Numbered from the stretch's first letter, positions 1 through 12,120 are shown. The stretch: DNA of 64,000 bases from Isoetes taiwanensis (GCA_021234155.1 JAJEKV010000010.1:12358359-12422358); one strand, 5' to 3'. The notes: generated by a model not told the origin, from the letters alone. Translations and numbers: made by a program.

Positions 1-2660
1 TTCCATAATCTACACCGTACGTAAAATTCCTCGTTTGTGGGGTATGCAAGTACAAGATTTGCTATACTGTATAATAAGATTCGCAAAATACTATAAGATT
101 TCAACCGGAATACTATATGGTGTTGATTTCGTACGTCCAAAATACAATTATGAGGGCTCTCGCCCCCTCGTCACCACCCCGGTGAATATGCACCCAAACC
201 AAAGGGGTTTAAGGGGATTTTAATTTAAATGTGTTGGATCCAATGGTTATATTTATTAATGTCAATGGTAGTTATGTGTTGGTTATTATACTAAAAATTT
301 TTTTGGCCCTTCTGGGCCATAAAAAAAAAAAAGCGACGTGAGAATATAAAAAAGACATTTAAAACATGTAGCAATATGTGTTATGTGTTTATGTCAATAA
401 TGTTAATTTATTATAATAGTGGAGTCTCCAAACTAAACATATTTGTAAATTATGCACTTGAACAATTATATTAAATTTGAGAATACACCATTTCATTGTG
501 TCTAATAATAAACCAACCGCACGTATAATAACCTCTCCAACTTGTTTGCTCATGAGAAACTTTTGTAGCTTGTTTCAAAGCAATAAATGTGTCAATGTTT
601 TATCTGATTGTCAACACAACAGTAGCTTTCACATTCTAATAGAGTTAAAAAATTAAAAGCCACGCAAATATTGGTTGAATTCCTGCCAAACAATGTGTGA
701 ACAATGAAATAAAAGAAATGAATAACAATATTAAGAGATCTCAAAAATGGTGAAACACACAAATCTTACCTTCAACATGACAATAGCATCGATCTAGGTC
801 TCCACCATAGGTCCACCATAGGTGCCTGAATGTTCTACAATTTCATACCACCATCTCGTAATGTGGCAATGAAGAATCAGAACTTAAGGTTTTACCAAAG
901 CACTTGCAAAGTAATTGTGTGCAATAGCTTGCCATATGAAAACAGCTTGCTTTGCCGCCACTGTACTTTGACCACCTAAATTTCCTCAAATATGTTTCAG
1001 AGCTTGCTCTTGTGTTGCACAACCTGCAAAAGCTTCCGCTTCCTAACTGGGTTTGTTGCCGATGCCATTTGCGTAAGACGATTTGCCACTTGAAGAGCTT
1101 GAATCCACGGCGTTGTGCATTTGATTAGAGAATCATGGTGTGCATTTGATCAGGAGAAGCATATAGGCGCCTGGTGCTACAAAGACTGATGATGATAGCG
1201 TAAGAGCGAAGTCAAGTCCCAGTTATTTAAACAAACAAACTTTTCTCAAGGCCCCAAGAATTGAAGATAAGCTCCCAAGAATTGAAGACAAATGTTTGCA
1301 ATAACAAAGGTGGATTAGGCACCATTGCACCAAGTCCAATGAAGCCTACTTTAGAATGGGCCATGTTGATTCACCTATGCAGGTCAAAGAATGTCATTCA
1401 CACAATAAATTCACACCTTGGCACTTTGGATTCACACAATAAGATGTACTTTGTTCCTTAGTCGCCAAACCAGTATTCCATTGAGATGTAACCTCAAGAT
1501 AGTTAACAATCCGTGATGGGTCATTACGACGGGCAGCCATGACACGATCTGCATTTGCAAAGGACGGGAGGGAACTAAGGGAGCAACAACAGAGAACAAT
1601 GCTGGATTCGATACCTAAAGATTTGAACAGGCCATTTGGAGGATCCCATGGATTTAAGGGGTGTTGGCCTTTCAGCCTATAACATGCCTGATTGGAAGAG
1701 GGATGCACCAATTTCGGGATAAAAAAAAAGCTCAAGAAACATTCCAAGAGGGAAATCGAAGGCCATGCATTAATTACCTTTTGCTGTTGGAACTCCAAGC
1801 GGCTCCATTCTGCACCCTCTCAAAGCACAGCAACAAACGGCAGATTTGGTCTTGTAATACAAGGATCTAAGGACCATCGTTTGAATGGGTTAACCAAGGC
1901 TGCACTTTTTCTCTTCCATCTTCCAAACAGTCAAATCCTCAGTATTGCTTGTGTAAACCCGCTTACAAGAAGCTGAAAATCGGGGCTTGGTTGTATTCTG
2001 TTCATAAGAAGCAGTAACCCTAAAACATTATTGCAAGAAGGCTGCATGCCCGCCTAAAGGAAAAATAGGGTGTTCGGGCACCTGTGCTGGTGCGGTTCTT
2101 CTGGAGACACTGTCGGATGCTGAAAGAATCCAATAATTTCCCAACACATAACCCTAAAATGGGTTGTCTCGAGGCTTGCATGTCGAGCAGAATATGATAC
2201 TACAAGAAAATATATAATATATTAAGAAATATATGACATATGGGTCTAAACCATTGGAATTAGGCATCAAAATTAGTTTAAGCGTATGCGCACTCTAGAT
2301 ATACTAATCAGTATGCCTCATCAAATACATCCATGAAATCATATAAAAACCTTAGGAAAAAACGTACAAAAATACAAAAGAAACCCCCTGTTATAATGCT
2401 ACATATTCACATATATGGTCCAAACAATTTTTAGCTTCTGGAAAACAATAAAGCTTCTTAACTGCTGCTAAGAGGTCGTCTACTTCAAAGGTGGTTCTGA
2501 TATTCTGTGGAGTTCTGATTCTGTTCCAAAACCTTTTTGGATATGCAAGCAACTCTGTGACCATTTGCATATGTTTCTTATATCTTTTTTTTCCCCTTGA
2601 TCAGCCTAATATATCTCTTTCTTTCCTTATTCTTTTCTTGCCCCCTAGCATTTTTAAATT
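1..2660. other. AT-rich gene-poor stretch
   Basis: No gene I can support. The sequence is mostly AT-rich with short poly(A/T) runs. A 134-codon open frame on the minus strand (1394-1798) has no domain I recognise and no start context; I treat it as chance or decayed repeat. Confidence 0.5.
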
Positions 2661-2670
2661 TCTGTCTCTG

Positions 2671-3421
2671 TTAATTGCATTCGGAATCAAACCAGCCATT
2701 GCAAGGCAATCCTTTCCTCTGTCTGACTGAGATAAAGCATTCTTCTGCGCTATTCAATACTAACCGCGTGAGCACACTGCTAATTTCAATTGCTTTTTGT
2801 GGCCAAGATACCAATGCAATCTTCTGGTCACAAATTTCTTTATAGACATCCGCCTTCTCATACCTCATAACAAGTCTGTGAACATGATCTATAGCCTTAG
2901 CATGTATGGGCTTGCCCATGATATATAATTCGACAAATATTGGAACATGATCGGATTCTACTGTGCTATCTCCAACATTGAAGTTTGCAATTAATCCAAA
3001 GAAAGAAGGTTTTGCCAATACATAATCTACTACACTGGCATTTCTACAGGTAACTTTTCCTATTCCTGGATATCTCGGAGTGCCATTGCCCGCTGCAGAA
3101 ATTTAAAAGATGGTGGCCTTGGGGCATAGGATATCGCATCTTATCTGCTGAATGCCTGTTCCAGTCATGTTCCATATCATCCAACATTTCAAACCATTCA
3201 GGTTTTCCATCTGGGCTAAGAATAGATGCATGTTTCTGTGCAGTGCGACCATTAAAATCTCCCATCAATAAAATTTCTCCTGTCATGCTAAGCGTCAAAA
3301 CATCCTGCTCAAGAGCAACAAAGGGGTCATCCCGACCCAGATCATCTGAGTTGTATACAGGAGATTCCCGTGGTGGAAAATAACAACCAGCTACATAGAT
3401 TTTACCTGCTTGACTTAACAT
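2671..3421 (-). pseudogene. LINE ORF2 fragment: endonuclease and EN-RT linker
   Basis: Two open stretches on the minus strand. The first (3421-3044) contains a surface typical of the C-terminal half of an AP-type endonuclease: an AGCYFPP-like strand, then the catalytic-type motif MGDFNGR. The second (3018-2671) has ESDHVPIFVEL, the SDH motif that closes the endonuclease domain, and a linker ending KGLPCNGWFDSECN. Nearly the same linker motif, KGLPCKAWFDKEC, occurs in the LINE fragment at 4041-5135, so both come from the same LINE lineage. Frameshifts and stops separate the parts and nothing of the reverse transcriptase follows here, so this copy is dead. Confidence 0.8.
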
Positions 3422-3697
3422 CTCAATCTAAATATATTGTAAAGTTGCTTTTCTATGTATAATTGAAATCAAATGAACAAATTCATTTCTTACATAACAT
3501 GCGATACCACCGTATGCTGTTTTTCTTTTTAGGGGCCCAAGTTGAATGCATTAGCACGAAACCCCCCATTCTTCATGTTCACCTGTCTCAAGAAAAAAGA
3601 TCACATCTACATTTTCAAGAACATCCATCATAATAACTGCTTTATCCTGTGTCAGCGTGTTAATATTTCAGCATGCCATCCTGACGGTCGAGGTTTC

Positions 3698-4075
3698 TTA
3701 TGCTAATGGAGCTGTATCATTTGCATCCTCTACAACAAGACGTCCTTTTCTCCAAAAAGCCCTCTGCCCATTTTTTCTGGCATCTTTCAGCTTCTGAAGC
3801 TCTTTTTTATGTTGCTCATACTGGTCTTTAGTAAGATCATCGTTTATCCACACCTTTTCACCTTTTAACAATGTTCGCTTCTTAAGTATGCTCATTTTAC
3901 AATCTCGCTTCACAAATTTGACAACAACGTGCCTTGCTGCTCCTGTGGGTTTTCCAACTCTAAAGGCTTCCACAATCCCGCTATTTGGTGAATCTAATCT
4001 GACAGCAAATAAATCTCGTACCTTAGCCATCGTATCTTCATTATGTTCTTCTGGAAGACCCACGAGGCGAATATA
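3698..4075 (-). pseudogene. LINE ORF1 C-terminal fragment (RRM/CTD-like)
   Basis: Minus-strand stretch starting with RLVGLPEEHNEDTMAKVRDL and ending in a basic KNGQRAFWRKGRL segment. The VGLPE...KVRDLF pattern, the later RHVVVKF strand and the KKRTLLKGEKVWIND segment match the RRM plus C-terminal domain layout of LINE ORF1-type RNA-binding proteins, as known for L1/transposase_22-like families. It binds element RNA in functional LINEs. Here it begins right after a CT-rich simple repeat and is followed, in the LINE order, by decayed endonuclease at 3690-2671. It is therefore probably the 5' part of one LINE copy. The N-terminus is missing. Confidence 0.7.
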
Positions 4076-5135
4076 GAGAGAGAGAGAAAGAAAGAAATAA
4101 AATGTCATAAAACAATAGATGAGTTTCCGAGTCCTCATCTAGCTCATCGCTCTCACTCAAAATTTCCGTATCTACATCAACTGGTTGAGATTCTAGATAT
4201 GTATCTCTAATTTGTAGCAACTCAATCAGATACTTCCCTATGATGTCACCATGTAGCATAAAGAATGAAGGGAGGTCCTCATACTGACTTCCATATTTTG
4301 CTCGGAGTTCCTTGTAAGCACTACATCGTAACAATGTATGGTCTTCATCTTCTACTTGTGCTGTGTCACATAATTTGCAATATCTCAGATGTCTAGGTAA
4401 TATGTGTCTCCATCTCCCAGTCTCCACACCCAAGTGGTGTGAGCTAAGCCTTATCCTGCAAATTGCATGTCTCTTATGTATAGATATATTGTCCCTCAGG
4501 TGTCTAGCTTCACCCATGTCAGGGTTGATATTCTGCATATACAAGATCATTTTGGTCTTTGGTTGCTTCCACATTTTCCTATGCACTCTTTGCATTATCC
4601 ATTGTCTCAAATCCTTGTTAAACATGTTAGCAATCACCGGATGCAAGCTGGGACCAGCCCATTTAAGATGCTCTGCACACATCCCATGTAAGTCTGGTGC
4701 TTTACCATTTGCCAAGGAAGCTATCCCTGCTGCAATTTCTTCCTCAGTGATTAGCATGGCCGATCTCCTATGGCTAGTCATGTCATCTACATCATCACTA
4801 TGATACATAGAGACCACATGCCTCCAGAGATCCTGCGCATCTAATGGCACTTCAGTTTGCTTATGCTTTTTAAGTGTATTCCAAAACGACTTAGGCTCTT
4901 CCAAATACCTTTGGCATAAGATTTGTTGCCTTTGCCTCAGGTAATATCTCTTCTTGCTATGAACCAATCTCTTATATTTCTGTTTGCATGTTTCTTTTCC
5001 AGGCTGGTCACTCTTCTTCCACTGCTCCTTAGCATCACGACATTCTTTATCAAACCATGCCTTGCATGGTAACCCCTTCAATGCTCTATGTGATGTGAAT
5101 ATCTCTACTGCGGCCTCCTCTAAAACCTCAATCAA
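4041..5135 (-). pseudogene. LINE ORF2 fragment with internal deletion of RT palm
   Basis: A 364-codon open frame on the minus strand. It starts in the linker before the reverse transcriptase (KGLPCKAWFDKEC), continues into the RT N-terminal region (EEEIAAGIASLANGKAPDL, the NGKAPG-type motif) and then jumps from HPVIANMFNKDLRQ directly to WIMQRVHRKMWKQ. From there it runs through the C-terminal part ending in a Cys-His motif (CKLCDTAQVEDEDHTLLRC). The YADD catalytic segment, several hundred residues in an intact element, is absent, so the enzyme cannot work. The open frame survived because the deletion is in frame. The C-terminus reads into a CT-rich repeat. The C-terminal Cys-His domain matches that of the LINE at 14745-17356. 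Confidence 0.85.
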
Positions 5136-5139
5136 TCGC

Positions 5140-5258
<119 letters not shown>

Positions 5259-5309
5259 CCGATAATCGGCCTCGAATATGGAGCGTACTTATATAACGGC
5301 TTGTCCCTC

Positions 5310-5480
5310 CGATTTTGAGTCCCCAAATTGGATTCTAAGCACCCTTTCGCGCAGCCGAGACCCTCAAACTTTGGAGCCCCCAAAACCCCAAACCCCCAAA
5401 AGGTGCTCTGACCGCGATTTTGAGTCCCCAAATTGGATTCTAAGCACCCTTTTCGTAGCCAGAGACCCCTCAAACTTTGG
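5310..5480. repeat. Tandem duplication, period ~105 bp
   Basis: The segment beginning CGATTTTGAGTCCCCAAATT at 5310 recurs at 5415 with few changes, both copies ending CTCAAACTTTGG. The spacer between is C/A-rich. No coding potential seen. Confidence 0.85.
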
Positions 5481-7090
5481 AAGTCATGGCCACAGATGAT
5501 GGGCCAGCCTGGGAAACCCAAGGCGAGGGGCCGCCACGTAAACGGTCCCGATCAGCCATCATGGACAGGGGAGAGTCATCCTCCATGATGAAGAAGGAGG
5601 CTCGGGCTAAGGCTAAGGCCCCCTCAGCGTGGCCAGCCCGGCCGGAAGGGATTGATTGCTCAGACCATCGTAGGGAACCACCGCCTCCAGAGAATTGGAG
5701 CCACGCCAAAGCGGGCGGAGGCTAACAAAGGCTCGTGATTGAGGCTAACAAAGGCTCACCGGCCGGCATGGCGCGGAGATGGAGTCCCGGCACCCCATGT
5801 GCTCGAAGGCAACCGGTGGTCGAAAGAATCGCATCACAGTGTCGGAGACCCGCACACAAAGATGTAGAAGATGGCCTTGGCCCGGCACACTTCGAGCGGC
5901 AGCGGGCGGGGGCGGGGCTTCGGCGACATGCGGGCCGCCTGAACTACTGTGTTCATCACTCACGGACACCATGACACAGAGAGGGCGGGCAATGCATGAG
6001 ATGATGGTCCGCGGTGTCGGCTTCACCCCGGAGGTTGAGGAAGCCAACACCATGGCACGGGGGCGCTCTTGCGGGCAAGCCGGAACCACGGCCGGGCTCT
6101 TGATGCGAGGCGGCAAGCCTGCTACGGGCGGTGTGGCGGGGCTTCGAGCTGCGCCCGCGCTTTTCGAGCACGGAGCTCCCGGGGGTTGCGGGCAGCCATC
6201 CATAAAAAGCGGGGCTATGGTCTCCCTACCGAGTTCATAGTGGGGGCTGCGGCGATCGAGGGGAGATGGCCAAGCGGCGTGAGGCCACGCAAGCGTGCTC
6301 CCGGGCTTCCCGAGGGGGCGGGGCCCAGCGGCTGGGGCCTGCTATCGCGGCCACCTCCCAGGCCGGCGGGACCCCGCTAGCGCCCGCGCTTAAGCCACCC
6401 CACGCCATCCCAGCCACCACCACCACCACCCAGCCAGAGGCCCCGCCCTCACCCACCTTTGACCCGCGGGCCGCCAGAGAACTCTAAGAGCGCAAGCGGA
6501 GAGGCCACAATCCGGTAGTCCGAGGCATGCCGAAGAGGAGGGGAGAGTTCACCACAACATCCGAACACACATTCTCGATCGGGATGACATTCCCCGCCCG
6601 CCACATTTCCCGAAAGCCCCGCCATGGGGCTCGGGCCGTGTCGTGGACCGCATTGTCATTCACGGTTCTGGGATCTCTGCGAGGTGCGTGATGCCATATT
6701 GCGCCGTGGCAAGATGTTGAAGGGGACATCCCATACGTGGGACTGGGACCTCACACCCGCATAGCGTGAGGCATGCGCATATGAGCTTGTCGTGGTCGAG
6801 GCATTCGCCACCAAGGGGTGCCGCAGGATTGGTTCGGCGGGATGCACATTTTCTCCGGCTTGCTACTGCTGCGGACCCCGCAGCCCCAACCCACAAACCA
6901 AGCGGCCCCGCTTGCGCTTCTCCTACCCGCGGCCCCCCCTCCTCCTGCTCCTACTCCCGCTCCCTCCACGACCCACGCCCTCTCGGCCACATCTTTTCTC
7001 CGCTCCATCTACTTCTCACTTACCCTCGCTTCCCGCCCTCCCCGCTTTCGGTCGCCAGCGATACCAATACTGGCCGACAAATAAATAGGA
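5477..7090 (+). other. GC-rich decayed region, possible LINE 5' part/ORF1 remnant
   Basis: Strikingly GC-rich compared with both flanks, with overlapping open frames in all phases, which is expected from GC bias and not evidence of genes. It leads directly into a plus-strand LINE endonuclease at 7092, so it could be that element's 5' UTR and ORF1. Short peptides such as FWDLCEVRDAILRRGKMLKG (about 6660-6730) look coding-like but are broken by frameshifts. A 24 bp direct duplication (AGGCTAACAAAGGCTC) is at about 5717 and 5741. Confidence 0.4.
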
Positions 7091-7091
7091 A

Positions 7092-7520
7092 TTGTGCCTC
7101 CGGGTGGTCTCATGGAATTGTCGAGGCTTCCCTTGGCGAAGGGGGACGATCTCAACTCCGTGGCGGCCCATATGGATCTCATCTTTCTCATGGAGACATG
7201 GGAGCATGCTGGGCACAGGCTACCTGATCTGCCGAGTTACCAACATTTCTCGGTCTTCAATACCTGTACAGGACAGAGGGGTCATGGTGGGGTTGCTTGC
7301 TACTACCGGACAACCTTGGCACATTCGGTTACCCTCCAGAAGACAGACAGGCACAACCGGTACTTGTGGGTTCGTGTGCATAATACCAGTGGCAACCCTC
7401 TTTTTCTGGTCGCCTGTTATTTCCCTCATGCAGAGAGCACCTTCTATCGCAGCCACTCCGATGTGGATAGGATGGACCCTTATGTCGATCTATGTAGATT
7501 TTTTGAAGCATTCCTCCAGC
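7092..7520 (+). pseudogene. LINE endonuclease domain fragment
   Basis: Plus strand. The opening LRVVSWNCRG is the first conserved block of AP-type LINE endonucleases (the N of WNCRG is a catalytic/metal-site residue). A frameshift just after it moves the reading into the frame with MDLIFLMETWEHAG, whose METW supplies the conserved catalytic Glu. A block GGVACYYR and later LFLVACYFPHAES follow, as in the family. The match ends near 7500, before the catalytic DFN and SDH motifs and any reverse transcriptase. The fragment is thus cut at its 3' side, which is unusual because LINE copies normally lose their 5' side; a later deletion or recombination is likely. Confidence 0.8.
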
Positions 7521-7619
7521 CAATTAGAATCAATATGCAATGCCAACTTGTTCATCAATACATACCTCAATATCATCATAAGTTGCTATCGTTGTTTGTA
7601 TGGAGACTTCTTCCTTGAC

Positions 7620-9460
7620 ATACTTTTACGATAACCATGAAACCTCTAAATACTACTCCTCCTCCTGAGGATAGCATCTCCAGATATCTCTAGGCTATGT
7701 AAAGATACGTGGACCATTGTATTTTGCCACTGTAATTCTATCGACCATTGAAAGCTTTCCTCATGTCCACCAATTGAGATATTGGTGTAGATCCGCCATT
7801 ATATCTTCCCACATACTCCCTCCCTCCCTCTCTCCTGATAGACTTGTTGATCCCCATAGATGTTAAAGTTCAATTCAACTAGCTTTTTAAAAGCATGAGG
7901 ACAATTTGATATATGGCATGTAATAACAACGTGGATACTACATGGTGAGTCATATGGATGAGGAGTAGGGCAATGATTATATAATGGTGCTTAGAAAATT
8001 AGCAATAAAAAGCCTTAGAAAGTAACATTTTAGAGAATATACTTCCTAAAAAACACATCTCCTTAAAAACTACACTTACTTATAAACCACATCTCCAAAC
8101 ACTATACCTCAATACTAGAGTGGTCCCGGGGACCATTCCTGGTCCATGGACCATAATTGGTCCAATTGACCCACTGCCACTTAAACCAATATATCTGAGA
8201 ACAGAAGTTTCAATTTCGCGATATATCACCACCATATCAATCTTTACTTGATTCTTAATGACTTTCGAGAATTTCAAAACCAATGAACTCACCTATATGT
8301 AATAGTGATTGTTCAAATATTAGAGAATTTGACGATTTCTGCAGTAGTCCAGAACTGCATTCTTGGGTTTTCCTAACATAAACAGGCCTAAACCTTGCTA
8401 AAATTGGAAGTATTTGTCTATTTATGATAGAACACATTGATTTGTATTTTTTCTGCTTTGGTTGCTATCATCTAACATCCGTGGAAGCCGGCAAACTCTA
8501 TTTCGTTCAAAAATACTGCTTGCAAGTTTAGGAATTATTTCTCTCTTATTATTACAAGTTTTGGCTTAATTCTTGTGGCCATGGTTTCCTGACTATATGA
8601 AGTACAACCTTATGTTTTTTTGGAGTGTTCATAAGTTATATCAACTTCAAAATCTAATAAAGAAGTTCTTATACAAAATTTAGCACAAAATTATACGTTT
8701 AAATGCTCCAAAATCACCAACTGTAAATATCAAGAGAGTAACAAATGATGCATTCTTCTTATATCTACATAGAAAATTACTCTATCAACTTGCGTATAAT
8801 GTAATTAGGGTTTAACCATGCAATTAACTAGATTTAAAGATGATGTACAACCATAGGATTAACACATTAGAGGTTAAAAATTTGAGTTAATTCCAAATTA
8901 TAGGCTGAAAACTCATCATTTACTAGCTAGTGATGTTTATTGATGAATGAAAGTGAAGATCATGAAGTTTAAATATAAGAATAAAAAATTAAACCATATG
9001 ACCTTTGATGCGTCTTTCTCAACTTTGTAGAGAACACGCTACATTTCTCCAAATAAACCTTCCAAATAGTTCAAAATATGACAAGGGACATATATATAGA
9101 TCCACTATGTAGGTTGTGTGGCATTCTTGCAAAAAAATACAGAGAAACATGGTTATTTATTACTAGTATAAAACTAGTATATCCATTGCTGCTACAAAGC
9201 ATTAGAGCTTTAGTGAGATAATGTTATAAATGGGTCATCTTTCATGTACACTACACTTTTCATGAATGCGGGCCTTCGTTTGCAATATAACTCTCTATTT
9301 TCGTATTGAAATAACATATTATTTGAAAGATAAGAATATAATCAAGCATGAACCATTTATGGGTTATAATTGGACCAATCGTATAGAGCACATATCTCTC
9401 ACTAGCCCTATCCATTTTGTCCCCATAATGATACCATGGTTTCTTACCTTTAATAACATA
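7620..9460. other. AT-rich interval without genes
   Basis: No gene seen. Around 8030-8180 there are A-rich CCTTAAAAA/ACCACATCTCC runs and a cluster of GGTCC/GGACC palindromes next to CTAGAGTGGTC. A similar cluster in inverted order is at about 46400-46600, suggesting shared repeat ancestry. Confidence 0.5.
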
Positions 9461-9663
9461 ATTCTTGAATAAGGGCTCGCACGAAAACAGACAAAAGCTC
9501 CCAGATAGACTTCTCATTCATCTCAACAGATTTTCTACAATGGTGGATAGTGGATAGCCGTACACATGCGAACTACCTACGAAGAAAAATAAAGAAAAAT
9601 ATTCAGTTATACAACTTGGACCCCATGAAATACAATGCTAATAGATGTTTGGTCTGTGTACCT

Positions 9664-9742
9664 GCCAAAAGCTTCTCACCAGGATTAAGAAACCCCGCCC
9701 TTTGGGGTCTTCGAGGAAAAACCCTAGTGAATAGCCTTCGGC
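9664..9742 (-). ncRNA. Conserved 3' hairpin, copy D
   Basis: In the minus sense the core contains AGGGTTTTTCCTCGAAGACC, an A-rich turn, GGGCGGGGTTTCTTAATCC. Outer arms pair over 16 positions with 12 Watson-Crick matches plus wobble. Whether it is transcribed is unknown; 'ncRNA' means a structured repeat that could act as RNA. Confidence 0.55.
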
Positions 9743-9889
9743 AAGGGGCTTGAACAAAACGTAAGGCTGAGAATTCGCTCCCAAAAACTCCACGAATGGA
9801 GACGTCGAAGCTGCTGCCGCCGCCGCTTGCTAGCCTGTACTTGCACATCACCGACACTAGAACAAATGTGACAAAACAAACATCCCAAA

Positions 9890-9985
9890 GTGGAGGGGCT
9901 GATCACGCGTGCCATGTGACAATAAAACAAAAACCTCTTCAAATAGAGGGGCTGGTCACGTGTGCCAGGCGACAAATACATTAAA
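9890..9985 (-). repeat. Short tandem stem-loop repeat (GGGGCTGGTCACG type)
   Basis: Two ~55 bp repeats with GGAGGGGCTGATCACGCGTG then AGAGGGGCTGGTCACGTGTG. They recur in the next unit at 10775-10865. The reverse-strand peptides (TRDQPL) are by-products. Confidence 0.7.
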
Positions 9986-10135
9986 CAATTAAGAGGGGGG
10001 AGGGTTGGTTTCAAAGAATAGAGACTGTTGAGAGAGAAGAGGAAGCGGCGATGAGACGTTGATGAAGAACCTTGCCTAATATAGCGATCTCCCAACCAGA
10101 GAAGCCATGCAATGCATGCATGCGAGACATGCACC

Positions 10136-10178
10136 TCTAGAATCTCGATCCGAGGGCTCGGATCGATGGAATTATAGA
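10136..10178 (-). repeat. Head hairpin at unit junction
   Basis: Perfect 8 bp inner stem CGATCCGA/TCGGATCG with a 4-base loop, extended by the imperfect arms TCTAGAAT/ATTATAGA; the right arm belongs to the tail of the neighbouring unit. Confidence 0.8.
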
Positions 10179-10561
10179 ATGGGGCTCGCATGAAAATGAC
10201 AAAAACCTCCCGAATAGAAGAGAACTTCCTTATCAAAATGGGATTGAGGACGAAGGTCAAAGAATTATGGCTAAAGAAGAGGCAAGGCCGAGAAAGGACA
10301 TGCCACAGCATGAAAGAAACGCCAAATTGGTCAATCCAAGCAGAGAGAAGCCCCTCCCCTGCATGGTTTCAAAGAATAGAGAATAAGGTACTGCTAGCTA
10401 GGCTTTTCATTCATCTCAGCAGTTTTTCTACAATGGTATAAAGTGGGTAGCTGCACATCGCAAGCTACCAAAAAAAAAATGAAAAGAAAATAGGGAATAT
10501 CCAGTTATAACACCTGGATCCCAAATAAAATTGTGTGCTACAGACGTTGGCTAGTGTACCT

Positions 10562-10639
10562 GCCGAGAGCTTATCGTCGGGATTAAAAAACCCGCCCTTT
10601 TGGGTTTTCGAGGAAAAACCCTAGCGATAAAATCTTGGC
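10562..10639 (-). ncRNA. Conserved 3' hairpin, copy C
   Basis: Minus-sense core AGGGTTTTTCCTCGAAAACC, AAAA turn, GGGCGGGTTTTTTAATCCC. Arms GCCAAGATTTTATCG and CGATAAGCTCTCGGC pair at 12 of 15 positions. The arm sequence differs from other copies while pairing is kept. Confidence 0.6.
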
Positions 10640-10774
10640 AAGGGGCTTGAACAATGCAAGGCTGCTAAACGTTCCCACAAAAAAACCCATGCTCCACAGA
10701 GAATACTGAAGTTGCGCATCACCCCTGGACCTGCACATCATCAACAAAAAACCAATAGAGAAAAACCTCGAAAA

Positions 10775-10865
10775 AGCGAGGGGTTGGTCACGCGTGCCAC
10801 GCGACAAAAAATAACATTTACACCTCGAAAAAGAGAGGGGCTGGTCACGTTTGTTACGCGACAAA
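10775..10865 (-). repeat. Short tandem stem-loop repeat, second unit
   Basis: Two ~55 bp copies containing GGGGTTGGTCACGCGTGCC and GGGGCTGGTCACGTTTGTT, each followed by ACGCGACAAAAAAT. Homologous to 9890-9985. Confidence 0.75.
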
Positions 10866-11051
10866 AAATGACATTTGCTATAATATACACATTAAGGGAG
10901 GGTGGGTGGGAGTTAAGGGAACTGCTGAAAGAGGAGAAAATGCCGATAAGAAGTCGATGAAGAACCTGCAAGAAATAGCATCCCTGAATGAACCAGAGCC
11001 TCAGAAAATGCATGCAATGCATGCATGCATGGGAGAGATGCATACTCGCCC

Positions 11052-11098
11052 ATTCGAGATTATCGATCCGATGGCTCGGATCGATGGCATTCTCGAAT
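11052..11098 (-). repeat. Head hairpin at unit junction
   Basis: ATTCGAGA and TCTCGAAT outer arms enclose the inner stem ATCGATCCGA/TCGGATCGAT with loop TGGC. The right outer arm lies in the 42 bp tail at 11089-11130. Confidence 0.85.
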
Positions 11099-11430
11099 AA
11101 GGGCTCGCATGAAAACAGACAAAAGCTCCCGACAAAAAGAGAACTTCCTTATCAAAACGGGGTCGAGGTCGAAGATTGAAGGATGGCCAAAAAAGAGACA
11201 GATCGGGGAAGAATATATCAGAACATGGAAAAGGACGCCAAACTGTCAAACCAAACAGGGAGAAGCCCCTCTCCTGCCTGGTATCAAAGAAAGAGAGTCA
11301 AGGAACTGCTGAGAGAGGAGAAAATGCCGATGAGGAACCTGTAAGAAATAGCGTCCCCAAATGAACCAGAGCCTCAGAAAATACATGCAATGCATGCATG
11401 CATGGGAGAGATGCATGCTCGCCCATTCGA

Positions 11431-11466
11431 GAATGCCGATCCGATGGCTCGGATCGATGGCATTTC
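11431..11466 (-). repeat. Head hairpin at outer array boundary
   Basis: AATGCCGATCCGA / TCGGATCGATGGCATT pairing. Homology to the internal junctions stops at about 11466, immediately outside this hairpin. Confidence 0.75.
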
Positions 11467-11469
11467 TGA

Positions 11470-12120
11470 AAGGTATGAGTGGAAGTTCATGTAGATTCAA
11501 TTGGCGAATAAGTAACCCATAAATCTACAGTTGTTTATGCTTAAACATTGCCCTCAAATTATACAAGCTTGTCCAACCAATTAATTTTACCCTATAGAGA
11601 ACTGTACACATAAATTATATTCTAAAGTTGAGATCAAAATTGATTAAGATGTTGCCTCTATTAATTTTTCAACTAGTCATAAACTTCCATATTTTTCTTT
11701 GAATTTTTTTGCATTGATTTCATGACATGGGACATTTTGAGAATGTGATTTCCCAAAGTCACGCCTCGAGGCATAAATCTAGAATAAACATAGGAGACAT
11801 ATTTGAATTTGATAATATAACGTTTAATCCAAATCTCAAGATTATGCTCAACAAATATTTTCATTAGTAAAGTAAACCAAAAGCTATTCATATCCCAAAA
11901 TTCAACTTGAGATCAATTAACATAAGGAAGTTATTGATTTTAAATGGACCTATGGATCAATAATGGGCTCATATTAGGGCGGATTTGGGGTCTGAGAATG
12001 GCCCATATCTTGGGTTAAAGATTTCCACGTCAGATTCGCCAGGACCAATCAGGTTTGCGCCTTTTTTACGAAAGTCAGTATTACTTGGCAGGTAGAAGGA
12101 TGAGCAGGCTTACTTGGCAT
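11470..12120. other. AT-rich spacer
   Basis: No gene, repeat or signal seen beyond AT-rich sequence. The composition rises towards 12.0 kb where the compact gene block starts. Confidence 0.5.

Larger units (their letters stand above)
9461..11466 (-). mobile_element. Hairpin-headed element array 1 (three units, head-to-tail)
   Basis: On the minus strand there are two full units and one partial unit. Each unit ends in a ~42 bp tail (plus-strand positions 9461-9502, 10171-10211, 11089-11130) whose core reads GGGCTCGCATGAAAAC. Each begins with a palindrome built on CGATCCGA/TCGGATCG (10136-10178, 11052-11098, 11431-11466). A CATGCA-rich stretch, small tandem stem-loops and a conserved 3' hairpin follow within the full units. 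The outermost (5') copy lacks the preceding tail: its match stops at the palindrome base (about 11466). No coding sequence is evident. The two full units are clearly diverged, so the array is old. Confidence 0.75.

Noticed and set aside
1394-1798. 134-codon minus-strand gene
   Set aside because: No domain, no promoter or start support; overlaps frames on the other strand.
5477-6487. Dense overlapping frames in a GC-rich segment
   Set aside because: High GC lowers stop frequency in all six frames; no domain and no frame-specific conservation.
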